This document shows positions 43,720 to 55,678 of a DNA stretch of 64,000 bases, in pieces. The notes beneath the pieces were generated by a model that made no database searches, was not told the DNA's origin, and worked only from the letters and a program-made list of their open reading frames with translations. The stretch is from NCBI RefSeq assembly GCF_001625215.2, contig NC_030384.2:25842527-25906526 (forward strand), given 5' to 3'. A program made the translations under genes and the position numbers. The stretch comes from Daucus carota subsp. sativus. Its lineage: Eukaryota > Streptophyta > Magnoliopsida > Apiales > Apiaceae. Each line of letters opens with the position of its first letter. Positions within the stretch are counted from its first letter, which is position 1.

Positions 43720-44740
43720 TACCGATCATGTGTTGTCCTTTAAAGTGGAAGGAAATTGCAGAACAATCATCATGTTCATCGGTTTCTAGGATTAAAAAAC
43801 TGCAACACCGTCATATTGTTGTTCATCATTGTTTGTCATGTTTAGAGACAATTTACAGAACTAAACTACTGTTTGTACCCAGATTTTACAGGCGTCAGGA
43901 CACGACGGGAACTGCACTGACACGACGGGAAGTACTGACGACATGACGCGTGCGGACATATAAGGAACAAATAATGCTGATGGATAGAGGTTGACTCCTA
44001 CAATCAAGGGACGACTGCAGAATCATTCAACTTGTTATCCAACTTGTCCTGAAAAATAGGAGATAAGGTTGGTAACAACCTTATCACTTTCCTATACTTA
44101 TGCAACCCACCTTCCTATAAAATAGCCCACGGTTGAAGCCTAAGATCAGCTATAAATACCACAAGAAAATGAAATAAACACAAGTCATCTTCATCTACAT
44201 CTACTCAAGCACACTTATCATCTGCACACCTTCACATCTTCACTTTTCTTACGTATAAACCTAAAGCCCAGGCCCAAGATGTATAAAACCACATTATATA
44301 TACTATACTTATCTCCAACATATCGGATAACTACAATACACCCACCATAGCTTCTTCATCATCTATAAACCGAGCCCTACATCTTCATCTCCTTCAAGTC
44401 TTCATGCCGACGGGTACACACGCTGCCGCCGACGGGAACATTTTCTGATGACGACGACTGCTGTCTTTTGTACTTGTATCATGTATTTCTCATACTTGTA
44501 AGCTGATGTTACATCATTATAGTGAATGTTTGGCTGGGTCATTCCCACCCGCGGTTTTTAACCTTTTACAAGGGGTTTTCCGCGTCACCAAAATTGTTTG
44601 TGTTCTTGTCTTTTATTTTCTTTTCGATACTTGTCCATTCGATCTTCTAAATATTCATACGTAAAACACTTACTCCATTGTTATAGAAATTAAATAGGCT
44701 TGGCTTTTAACCCTGCAAATTTTTGGTAAAAACAACTACC
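43720..44740 (+). mobile_element. Probable solo LTR of a copia-like retrotransposon
   Basis: Contains a promoter-like GCTATAAATACC near 44150, a CT-rich leader (CATCTACATCTACTCAAGCA), and GGGGTTTTCCGCGTC near 44572, a motif common in the R/U5 part of plant Ty1-copia LTRs. No internal region, primer site or second LTR is seen, and I found no target duplication. The ends given are approximate. Confidence 0.45.
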
Positions 44741-45187
44741 ACGCCCATAACCTACTGCCAACCATTTCATTATATTTCCTCTAATTTTGACAAACCTGAT
44801 GTGACTTCACGAGTAATCACATGTCGAATTGATTTGAACAAATAAAAATATCAAATGTAGAAGTGAATGTTGGATTTTCATGAACCATAGAATGGCAGAA
44901 TAATGATCGTTGATGATCATGTCGTCGACAAATAAGCACCGTGCATGACTGAACCCCTTATTTTCAATCCACTTGTAACTGCATATTAAAGTAATAATTA
45001 ACGTATAAATATACTGTATACGTGAATGTATATCTGTTAATAATATTAAGAAAATAAAAAAAAAGTTTAAATGGTAATCGTTAGATTAAACATAATAAAT
45101 GGACAACATTTGGTCTCCAATACTTCAAGGTATTTTGTGAATAATCATCAAAATAAAAATATAGCTGTGAATATAACAATTTTTGAT

Positions 45188-45238
45188 ATATTATTATCAT
45201 TATTATTATTATTACTACTATTATTATTATTATTATTG
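45188..45238 (+). repeat. Imperfect (ATT)n microsatellite
   Basis: ATTATTATC/ATTACTACT variants of an ATT tract. Confidence 0.85.
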
Positions 45239-46806
45239 AGGAACAAGTACTACATTTTAAAGTTATCTTTTTTATAAATAAGGAAAACGATTTGTACAAT
45301 AATTTGCAAGTTTCAAAATTAAACATCTTGGACACGTGTACGAGCAAAATGAACATACACATTATTGTATATTTTTATTTGTATAAGCAGAGCAACAATC
45401 CTGTGCATCTCATCCACACCCTTTCCTCCACCGACTTGGCCGGAGATTTTTTCGTCAACGGAGGTATCACACATCCCCCGTATATGTACACATACGTTAC
45501 ATCACTGTTAGGGTTAGATGTTGAATAATTAATCTCTTTTTTCTGGTGAATTTAAATTTCAGTTAAATTGACTTTGTTAATCAGTTATTGCTATGTACTG
45601 ATGAAATTGTTTGATTTTATAGAGTTTGAGTATATGAATGCTTGATTGCTTATTGGATGAAGTAGAGGGCTTCAAAATGGTACTCTCACTGTCCCTTTCT
45701 ACTTGTTTTGTGTTTCGAATTTCGAGATGTTGTGCATTATGTACTGCTGAATTCTATTTTGTTAATTATTGTTGGAGTGGATGATAGTGTTCTGTTGTGG
45801 TTGTTGTGAAGATTTATTTGTGGTGGGCGGCGGTGTTGGGGGTTTTATGTCGTTTTGTGGCGGAGTGAAACTTGGGTTTGATAGGCGCGAAAAGATTGCG
45901 TTGGATAGTGTTGTAATGAATGACTGTGTATCGGTCATTTGAAAGTAGGTGAAAAATAAAAGGATGGGATAATGAGAAATAAGCATCATGGAAAAACAGA
46001 TAAGTAGCTTTTGGGGTAACGTTTAAGCAGATGGTAGGTTTTACGTGAAGAGTTTCAATTTATACTTGAAGTAAAAACACAAGGAACAGATTGAAGTTCA
46101 GTTAACTTGCGTTGTGTCGCCCTCAATATCTCTGTTAGATTCAACTTATGGACTACTTCTAGATCAACAGGAACCATCCAATTTCTTTTGTCTTCCCCCT
46201 GTTAGTTTAATCTATACGTGTCCCTTCTGTAAAACAGAATTGTACTGTATACAAGCAATAAGAAGTCACGTAATTTAGTACCCCAACATGTTCGGTTTGA
46301 ATCCGTCACTGCTGTTTTCTTTTATTCATTAGAATTTTTTGTCTTATAGTGCTATCTCTTTTTATGATGCTAGATTTTCAACACATTTCTTGCTTATTGG
46401 TTTGAGGACATTTTTCTGTAGCGAATTGTTTTATTGGAAAATATTACCGAATTTTAAAATATGATGACACCCATCTATTATATTTCTATTAGTAAATTAA
46501 TTTTTATAACAACTTAGGAGTTTGGCTATTGACATGAGCATTTTTAAAAATTAATACATAAATAAATCTTGGGTCCGGATCCTAAAAAGCGATTGTTGCC
46601 AGCATATTACCAGTGTTTTTTTCCCGCTGGGAGGCATCAAACCTACATTTTTTATGTGAATGCAAGGGGCTTTAGTGTCTACCACTGGAAAATTGACCCA
46701 TTTTAGGGTTTCCGCGTGCCGTCAATAAAAAGCGCTAGTATTATGTTGCTAACAATTGTTGTTCTGGACCAGCTGCCATATATATACATACATATCAGCT
46801 TCCATA

Positions 46807-46862
46807 TATGTGTGTGTGTGTCTGTCTCTGTGTGTGTGTGTGTGTGTCTGTGTGTGTGTGTA
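46807..46862 (+). repeat. (TG)n microsatellite with TCTG interruptions
   Basis: TGTGTGTGTG blocks separated by TCTGTCTCTG and TCTG. Confidence 0.93.
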
Positions 46863-48489
46863 TAGTCTAAGAGAGCAACAAATAATTGCCTTGTCTTCTT
46901 TGGTAGGTGTCCCTTAGTCGTAAGCCTTTTTTGTTTGCTATATATTTCATCTTGTTTGAGAAAACGTTCCAATGCATTCTGTACAATTTAAATATTGTTC
47001 CTCAACATTCTGAAGTCTAGGACATGTTAGGTATAAATTAATAAATTATAATCTGTAAATAATAAGAGCCTTCTAAAATGAGTAATGACCATGGCTCTGC
47101 TGATAAGCTTTGTTTGTAGTGGAACTAGTAATGTGCTTAAGCTGTATCTTATATTAAAGCTTATAGGCAAAGCTAAACAGAAATCAAGCACTTTAGTTTG
47201 TAAATTTCGAACTATGGTCTTCACCGTGAATGAACCTAGTTAAATTGAGTTTCTGATAGAGAGGCTTAAATATGATACAAGCTTTAATTAAGCAAGCTTG
47301 GTCGAACTCTTATCCCTAAATGGACACAGCTGTCGCATAATAGCAAAATGACCCGCACTTTGATACCAAAATGGAAATATATCTCTGTTTAAGTTTAAGC
47401 TTGTTAGAGAGAACTGAGCCAAATCCGGTTATTTTAGCTCGAGCCGAAGCATGTTTGCGATGTATTTCGGTTCATTTATAGATTTATAAGGGTTTTCAAG
47501 GAAACATTCTGATCTTGACTTTCATGAGACAAACTCAAAGTTGAGTTATTTGTAAACAAGTTGACCTGGACCTAAAACTTAAACAGTCAAATTTTGGTGT
47601 TCAAGAGCATTAGCAATCAAACTCAAGATAATCCTAGCTTATCAAGTTCATGTTCGCTTGCGAAGTGCTCAATTTATCGACAGCTCTAATCTTTTTAGTG
47701 ATGTAGTCTAAACCATGTTAGATGTGGTAATGGACATTGTTGTTGTATCATTGAACAAACATCAATGGTAAGTAAATGAGTAGAAACCTCTCTTGAATTA
47801 ATATGAGCATTTTGTATTAGTTGAAATTTAAGCTGGTCAACCAACACAGCATTTATGTTGCATTAAAACATTCCATATTGTAGATGCTGGCATTTTTGAG
47901 GTTTATCCAAGTTAAATTGGCATTACATAGCAAAATGGCTTCCGTCAACAGTCCGCTGTTTTTTTAGGACGGTATTTAAATAAAAGAATTGAATACTTGT
48001 GTGTCAAAGTGAGAAGATTTGAATTCTTCCAACTGACTATGCAATAGGCCTGTTTAGAGTCTGAAAAGCAAAAATGAAAAATTAGCTCTAATTTGATGGT
48101 CGGTTTTTTATTGTGAACGTAGTGATGTGTTCTCACGTGCATGGCTGTCATGTCAACAAGTTGAGGCGAGTTAATTGATCTTCGGCTAGGCGACTGATCA
48201 CTAGTCTTTATTATTATAATTATAAATAATTATAAATTATAAATAATATATTATGTAATATTCATATTTAAGACTATGATGTTTTATTTCAGAATTCACG
48301 GACGAGGACTTGAAAATTGTGCATACTAAATAAGAAAAAAGGAAGCAATGTACTTGTGAATTGTGATTATGTAACAACTAATGATAAACAAACTAACAAT
48401 AATTTTGAAATGATAAAGTCTAATTTATAATGAAACATGAAGTTGTAGAACATGATCATTAATCATTATGAACATAAATCAATGCTGTT

Positions 48490-48665
48490 TCAATTAAAAA
48501 ATATAGTATATTGCAGAAACAGTGCAATATAACTGCAGAAATGGAGCAGAATTGCAGAAAATTAGTGCAGTTCAACTGCAGAAACATAGCAAAATTGCAG
48601 AGAAACAGTGCAGAATGAAACTGCCACTGCCACTGGACTGCAGAATGAATCTTGGCAGTCTGCAA
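48490..48665. repeat. Cryptic TGCAGAAA-based tandem repeat
   Basis: AACTGCAGAAA and AATTGCAGAAA units recur about every 12-25 bp (at least nine times). This is probably an expanded low-complexity repeat. Confidence 0.6.
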
Positions 48666-49627
48666 TTTTGCATAACGTAATTAAAAATAAACTTTAATAA
48701 ACATAAGTAACATCTAGATTCTACATATCGTCATAGAGATGCTGCGGTCGTTGGAAGCTGTGTCTTAATTCTAGGGTTCTTATTAAAAAAGGTGAATATT
48801 CACCAGGTTTTGATTGGGTTATAACTTATAAACTAGTCAGCTCAACTAGTTGGTTTGACTGGTCTACTAGTCTTTCAGTAGACCAAACCACTGACTTCAG
48901 GTAGTTGTTTAAACAAGTCAATGGCTTAGTACCGGTCAGTCAAGTAGTAGTCGACTAGTCGACCGACTCAACAACAATACTTTTGTGTGGTTTCTTGTCT
49001 GTAAGCTCTTATTACACGCTTTTCCCTAAAGTTGGTTGTTTATAATTTTGCCTTCAAAAAATACACATCCCTGGGTCAATGTTATTATATTTCCATGTTG
49101 AAATCTCTTTCCTGTAATATATGCACCCATCTATATCTGACTTCTCTAATCTGTTACATAATTGGTCTGACCTTGATGTGGATATATTTTATACTTCAAA
49201 ATAGCAAAATTCTTTTTCCTTGGCTCTACATATTTGGTCTGATCTTCATGTGAAATACTTTGAGAATGACATGTTTTTTACTTCTGTTGATCAGTTGTAT
49301 GCCGCTGTTATAGTATAGCTTTATCACAGCCGCATCTTGAGTGCCTGATAGAAGTGGGAACTGGCTAATACTAATTTCCTTTATGATTTGTGTATTATAA
49401 CCTTGATTCACACAAGTTTTATGAATTTTGATTTTTCTACATCAAAAAACTGTTCGGCATGCATTTCTGTTGGATCTTATATAATTAAAACAGATCCTAA
49501 GGGGTTGAGCGTATTAGACTTGCATACATGTTCTATATTTACATGAATATGCACTTTACCAAAGTTGATATATGTACTTTTCGTTTCCATGATGATATAT
49601 TAAATTGATTCATAATTAAACATACTG

Positions 49628-51369
49628 ATGTATGAATTTCATTGTCAGTCTTTCCAAGAAAAAGGGTTTTGGATGGGAAAAAGTGGTGGACATCTTGATG
49701 CAGAAACATTATTCGGTAGTTCATCCACAAGTGAATCGAAACGTCCTCATCATTGGTTTGTGGATGCTGCTGAACAAGAGTTGTTTCCTAGCAAGAAGCA
49801 AGCAGTTGAAACTCCAAATAGCAAATTCACCTCAGAAATTCCTACTGGAAGTCTTCCTTGGGATACTGGAACTGGTTTTCATTCTTCACCTAATCAGTTC
49901 ATTGATCGGCTATTTGGAAGTGAGACAAATAAGTCTGTAGGCTTCAGTGAAGGATATGTATCTCCTATTGCAAGAGAAAATTCCAACAATCAGTCCCCTG
50001 TCAGCTTGTCTATGACCTATGGTATTGAAGCCCCTAATTCCTGTCTCAGCTATGGTGGTATTCGTAAAGTGAAAGTTGACGAGGTTAAGGATTTAAATAG
50101 TATAGTTGAACAATCATTTGAACGTAGCGGTACATGCTCAGAACAGGTCTACAACCGGATGAATGAGAATAGTTTTATAACGATAGGACAGGCTTTTGAC
50201 AAGGATGAATCTATTTCATCATTGGGTCAGGCGTACAAGGGAGAGGCGGATATTAGATCTATAGATTTGGTGTTTGGTAAGGATGATGACAATTCCATGG
50301 GACCTATTGATTACTCCTTCGACAAAGTGAATAACAATACCATATCTTTTGAGGTGTTTTCTGATGTATCTGATAATATGGCTAAACCAATAAACAGTTT
50401 CAACTTGCTACCCAATCCGTTGTCTGTTGAAACGTCAGATGCACCAGTAGAAAAGGCATTAGCTGCGCCAAATCCTTATCCATTGATGAATGCTTCTCAA
50501 GCTGGTAAACAGAGAATTCAGGTTATGGCCAAGACTAAGTCGGAGCCTAAACAAGGTAGGAAAGAAGCTCCAAACAGTTTTCCTTCAAATGTCAGAAGCC
50601 TGATAGCAACTGGTATGCTTGATGGTGTGCCAGTGAAGTATGTTGCTCTGTCACGAGAGGTAAATTCTGTTTTTTTCTGGTCAGCAATTTAATAGGAAAA
50701 ATTGGGAACACAGAATATTAGCAAAGAAAAGAAAGGAAGATTTTTTTTTTTTTTGTTTTATGTGTTCTTTTTTCTTGCATTGTGACATGGGTGCAATGTC
50801 TTCATCTAATAGGAGCTTCGCGGAATTATTAAAGGTTCTGGTTACCTCTGTGGATGTCAGTCATGTAACTACTCAAAAGTAAGACTCTTTGATTTAAAGT
50901 TTTACTTCCAACTTGAGCCCAACTCTATAAGCCTGATATATTATTATACATTTGCAGGCACTCAATGCTTATGAGTTTGAACGTCATGCTGGTTGCAAAA
51001 CAAAACACCCTAACAATCACATATACTTTGAAAATGGAAAGACTATATATCAAATAGTCCAGGAGCTGAGAAGCACTCCTGAAACTTTGTTGTTCGATGC
51101 AATCCAAACTGTAACTGGTTCACCCATCAATCAAAAAGCCTTCCGCACCTGGAAAGGTAAAATAACTTCTTTTTGCGACCACTACTTTTCATAGCACTAA
51201 AGATGTCACAGGTCACAATACCCCTCACAAACACATATCTGTCGTTTTTAACATCGTTCATCATCTTTTTTACCATTTTGTCTCTCTCATTTTCTATCAT
51301 TTAGAATCATTTCAAGCGGCAACTCGTGAGCTCCAGCGTATTTATGGGAAGGAAGAATTGAATATCTAG
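49628..51369 (+). CDS. Tify-domain-binding (TDBD) protein, IDM1-related C-terminal module
   Basis: Four visible coding exons: 49649-50659 (in-frame ATG at 49628), 50813-50878, 50958-51156 and 51305-51369, all with GT-AG borders and matching phases, about 446 codons. The N-terminal start SFQEKGFWM after an acceptor (TTGTCAG) is the start seen in this plant family, so the initiator ATG probably lies in an upstream exon I could not place. The C-terminal domain (SNVRSLIATGMLDGVPVKY, then GSGYLCGCQSCNYSKALNA with Cys pairs, then FERHAGCK and HPNNHIYFENGKTIYQIVQE) is the TDBD found next to PHD fingers in IDM1-type chromatin proteins. No PHD finger or acetyltransferase is present here. The middle has repeated FDK/GQAF-type motifs. 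A nuclear regulatory role is inferred; the exact function is unknown. Confidence 0.82.
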
Positions 51370-52860
51370 GACTTGAAGTATCAGTAACTGTGATGGCTGT
51401 AAGAGCAACGGGAAAACAAGGTGCTGCAGCAGCATGCACACCAGCTCATAGTTTTTGTATATGCATGTAAATTCGGCATCTTTTACCAAATTTTGCTTTT
51501 TAATAGTCTTTATGGATGCTCTTTATATAAACTAGAGAAATGTTAACTGTTTTACTATGGTGAGTTCATAAAAGGCTAATGGAGGCAATTTTTGTCTACA
51601 TGGAGAATTATGTCTCCCATGTGGGGTTTTACTTGTACATTAAAGAGCTTCATAGATAATAGTATCTTTTTACAGTTGATGCAGCAAAATCTGGCATAAA
51701 TGTTTTTCTTGCTATATTTGACCTCTGTTCGGCATTGTTAATGGAGCTCATCTTATAGCACAGGGAGATGAACACCTCCGTATCTCTAGGCCAGAAAATG
51801 TATTCATCATTCATAAATTTTCGTGCGTATGAGATGTTCTTGTAACATTTTTGATATGTGGCTATTATATCGAAAGTGGGGCACTATTTCTGTATATTGT
51901 ATGTTTTGTTTGGCTGGGGTGGATGTGAATTAGAACTTAGTTGAATGTTTAGTAATTTCATTATTTCGATAATCCTATTTCTATCATTCTTAACTATGAG
52001 CTCAAACCTTCCACTTTATGATGGAATATTCCATTCCTTATCAATACTTATTACCTATCCAAATCTCATATACAAAATTTGCATCCACTTGATTTTTTTA
52101 TCAAATCCTTCCTTTCGCTCTCTATTTTTTTTTTTTGTTTACACTCAACTCATTTCATTCATTCCAATCAAACGCAACATCACGGTCAACATGAAGTGTA
52201 AATAGCTAAAATTGCCTTTAGGCAATGTCATCATTATAGTTACATGTGTTCACTGCCATGAGATTGGGAATCTTTCGATTGAAGATATGGAAGTCAATAT
52301 CGAAGTCAACAGCCAAGCTGAAGGTCTGAAGAAGATAACAAAATGTCAGAATAACATGAGAGGGCCACAGAACTCCATATTCAACTGGGCAAGCACTTGT
52401 ACTTCGGCAGCTTTTTCACATTATGTAAATTAACTAGATTTTCAATTGGCCATTGTTGATCTGTGGCTGATCTTTGATAGAAGCAATAGGAAAAACCACA
52501 AAGCTGGAGCCTTTAAGGATATACTTGAAGACTCAGTATATCCTGCGACATATCCAGTATATAAAATATTATATAAAGGAGTGAGCAAAGATTTTCTAAA
52601 TGGGAAGAGAAATTGCACCAGAATTGCTTTCTTCTTAGCTAGCATACGTGCTCTCTTAGCTCTGCTCTACTGAGTTTTGTTTGGTTATATTTTCTAACTC
52701 TAACCTAGTGATCCATGTCAATGCTTGAATAGGTCGGATTAGGGTGTTGGTCCTCAACTATAACTATATCCATCATTAATGCTCTAAATATCGGATTCGG
52801 TGATGATCCTCACTATAATTATATCCATCATTAATGTCTTAAATATCTGGATTCGGAAAA
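51370..52860. other. 3' flank of the TDBD gene, no further gene seen
   Basis: A plus-strand open stretch at 52446-52673 (MAIVDLWLIFDRSNRKNHK and following) has some protein character but no domain I know and no promoter. The rest is AT-rich. Confidence 0.35.
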
Positions 52861-52894
52861 TTGCCCTCAAACATCATTTATTAACGTTATATCG

Positions 52895-53085
52895 TGTAAC
52901 GCGCTACATCATATAGCGTTCTGTTAGGTTAACCTAACAAAACGCTAGTTTATGTAACGTCATGTTACAATTAACACTAGTTTATGTAACATTATCATAA
53001 GTTAATCTAACATAACGCTACATCATGTAGCGTCTAAATAGATTAACTCTAATAGACGCTACATCGTGTAGCGGTATGCTGGGTT
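52895..53085. repeat. Cluster of CGCTACAT palindromes
   Basis: GCGCTACATCATATAGCG, ACGCTACATCATGTAGCGTC and ACGCTACATCGTGTAGCGG stand within 190 bp, with AACGCTAGTTTATGTAAC half-units between them and GTTAGGTTAACCTAAC, another palindrome, alongside. The middle copy is a perfect inverted repeat (CGCTACAT, C, ATGTAGCG). Confidence 0.75.
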
Positions 53086-53229
53086 TAAGCATAGATTTAG
53101 AATTCAGACGTACATATTAAATCATTTAATTAGGTTGGCCAGTCAAATGATGATAATTAAGCTTCGATGTATATAGACGTTTTCACCAGATTCTTTGTTA
53201 GCGATCTGAACTTATGAGGGATCTATATA

Positions 53230-53550
53230 AACTAATTCATTAAAAAGAAAAAAAAAAGTAAAATATTATGAGGTTGGACTAAAATTAACAGCTAAGGTGC
53301 CAAAATGTTAGCTAAAAATGATCGATTAAATTGAGATCACAAGCCATTACGTAAAAGTTTTTAAACTAGTAAAACATTTTGTTTTAATAGTACTCGCTCT
53401 AATGATTGGTTATATTTTAAGAATGATAAGTTATTATTATTGCAAATTGTTATTATCTTAACATGATAATAAATGCTTTAAGTCTCTGAAAATTGGTGAA
53501 ATAAGTCAATATTATGAGGTAGACTAAAATTATATATAACATCAATATCT
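53230..53550. repeat. Diverged copy of the MITE family seen at 1-310 and 7613
   Basis: Shares ordered blocks (TTATTATTATTGCAAATTGT, ACATGATAATAAATGC, GGTGAAAT, GAGGTAGACTAAAAT) with those copies. No clear ends. Confidence 0.35.
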
Positions 53551-53899
53551 CACTGTATTAACTTTTTATATATAATTTCTATTATAATTTTAATTTATAA
53601 TATTAAATATTTTTAATTTAGGATTCTAAGGAGTTCAAAATGCTATACTTCTATCAAAACATTAAACTTTGAGCAAAGTTAATAAGGTTGTCTATCGAGA
53701 TGTTCAGTCTGTTTGGTAGAGTTTAAAATTGTAATTATGATTTAATGTGATAAGCTCGTAATTTAAAATATGTAAATTTGAATTAGTAATCATTTATGAG
53801 TTATTAAAATATAGTATTAAAATTTAAAGTGGTTTGGGATAACTAAAATAAAAGTTTTGAAAATTTAAATCATTCAAAAAAATAACTCAAACTAACTTC

Positions 53900-55180
53900 T
53901 GGTTTGGTTTTAAGTAGGGATGATAACGGGTCAGACTGGTTCGGGTTTCGTGAGATCCAAATCAGATCTATTATGTTTCGGTTCAGATTCAGATATTGAA
54001 AATGAATGTCCAAATTCGATCCGTCAAGTTTTTTCGGATTTCAGTTCGAGTTCGGGTATAATTCAGATCTTATAATGACAGTAATTAATTAAAGATAAAT
54101 AAATTTATATTACTATAATAATATGATAGATAACACGTTTTTTTAATGTTAAGAATACAAAAATAATTAGCTAACGAAGGGTTGGTGCAGTGATTGAGAT
54201 TTTGGCTTTTCTAGATATAGGTTCACTCGGCGTGTACGTGTGTTTAACTAAAAAAATAGTATTTTATATATGTGTGTAGTTCAATGTTAGCGTTGAATAT
54301 ATAAAATTTAATTACCAAATAATTATCCAACTTACCAGTTATAATTAGACCTGTCAATTGGTTCGTATTTTATACTTGCGTGTCGCGTACCTTTTCATGT
54401 CGATCGTGTACTCAAAAACCAAACACAAAACCGACCCATTTAGGGTTCATGTACTTTCGTGCCGTTCTCGTGCGTGTTTAATGTCGTTCTTGTGCGTATT
54501 TCGTGTAAAATTAAATATAAATATAAATAAATATATAAATTAATGTAAATATTAGATTTTTAGGTAAAAATTTTACGAAATTATATGAAATATATACATT
54601 TAAATCATTTATACTTACAATATTATAATCTATACATTATGTTAAAAGAAAATATACATATATCTATTATAAATATACGTATTTATAATTAAATATTAAT
54701 ATTTAACTGTAAATTATATTTATTTCGTGTCATTTACCTAAAGAGTGGACACAAAACCGACACTATATCTGAGTCGTGTAATTCGTGTTCGTGTATTTTC
54801 AGTGTCATGTATTCAAAATGCAAATAAAAAAATTAAATTTTCGTGTCGTATGAAAAATATATATATATAAGTCATATATATCAAATAATTAGATGTAATG
54901 GCTATTTATTTATTTAGTTATTTATGATATATATGTGTATGGTATTCGATTTGTTTTCGGATTCGGATCAACGGCTTTTGGGTTTCGGATCGAGTATCAG
55001 TTTGGTATACTTAAAATGCAAATCCAGATCCAAACTCTTTCGGATCTGGAAAAAAATCCGAATCGAGATCCAAATTCAAAAAATTGTGTTGGGAAAAATC
55101 CAAACAAATTAGAACTGATCTGATATCCGTCAGGTTGGATAAAATTATTATTATCCGAGTTTCAGGTCAGTTTCCAAGAA
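53900..55180. repeat. Nested dispersed repeats
   Basis: The outer parts (53920-54065 and 54940-55150) are rich in TTCGGAT/ATCCGAA and CGGGTTTCG blocks, as in a common plant non-autonomous repeat. The inner part (54350-54850) has TTCGTGT/ACACGAA-type blocks (GTGTCGCGTACC, CACAAAACCGACCC), as in another. No coding potential beyond chance frames. Confidence 0.45.
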
Positions 55181-55652
55181 AAAAAAATTGAAATAAAATT
55201 CAAAAAAGTTTAAAACGTCCGACTTAAAGCCATACATTCGCGAGCGTTAATATAACAAAATACTCAGGCTTGAACTTTGAGACAATCACAAATGAAATAA
55301 GCAATCAATCGACTTAAAATTGGATAGCAGAAAAAACCGAAAGGGGCGTATCGGCTAGATTTAAAACGTCGACAACATGCAAAGTATGTAGATCCTGGCT
55401 GCTATTCAAGTGATGCAAGTAATTCAACTTGGTCAAAATGACAGACGAAAGATATGGTCACATACAAATAACATTATCTCTTCGCCGCTGTTGCGTTAAT
55501 TTCTCAGACCATTTTTAGTGCTTACTTGTTCCATTTTACTTCTATCAATGATGCTCTTGTCACACCATTTATTAGAAACTGTACAAAAATAATTAACACA
55601 CTAAAATACAAGGCAACAAGAACCTTCTTGTTAGCTCCTTGTTTGGTCACAC

Positions 55653-55664
55653 GATATATAATAA
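55653..55664 (+). promoter_or_regulatory. Possible TATA box of the CYP82 gene
   Basis: GATATATAATAA lies 15-26 bp before the ATG at 55679. The short spacing suggests either the second ATG (55694) or another promoter. Confidence 0.35.
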
Positions 55665-55678
55665 TATCACCAAGGAGC

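Larger units (their letters stand above)
44741..49627. other. Intergenic, possibly holding the 5' end of the TDBD gene
   Basis: No convincing gene. A CT-rich leader-like block with a donor-like GGAGGTATCA lies at 45410-45470 and could be the first, non-coding or short coding exon of the gene at 49.6 kb. A T/A microsatellite is at 45188-45238. Repeats at 46800-46862 and 48490-48665 are listed separately. Confidence 0.35.

Noticed and set aside
45762..45989. 75-codon minus-strand frame rich in P, Q and N
   Set aside because: Low complexity with no partner exon found. Possible start of a gene or gag-like relic, but not supportable.
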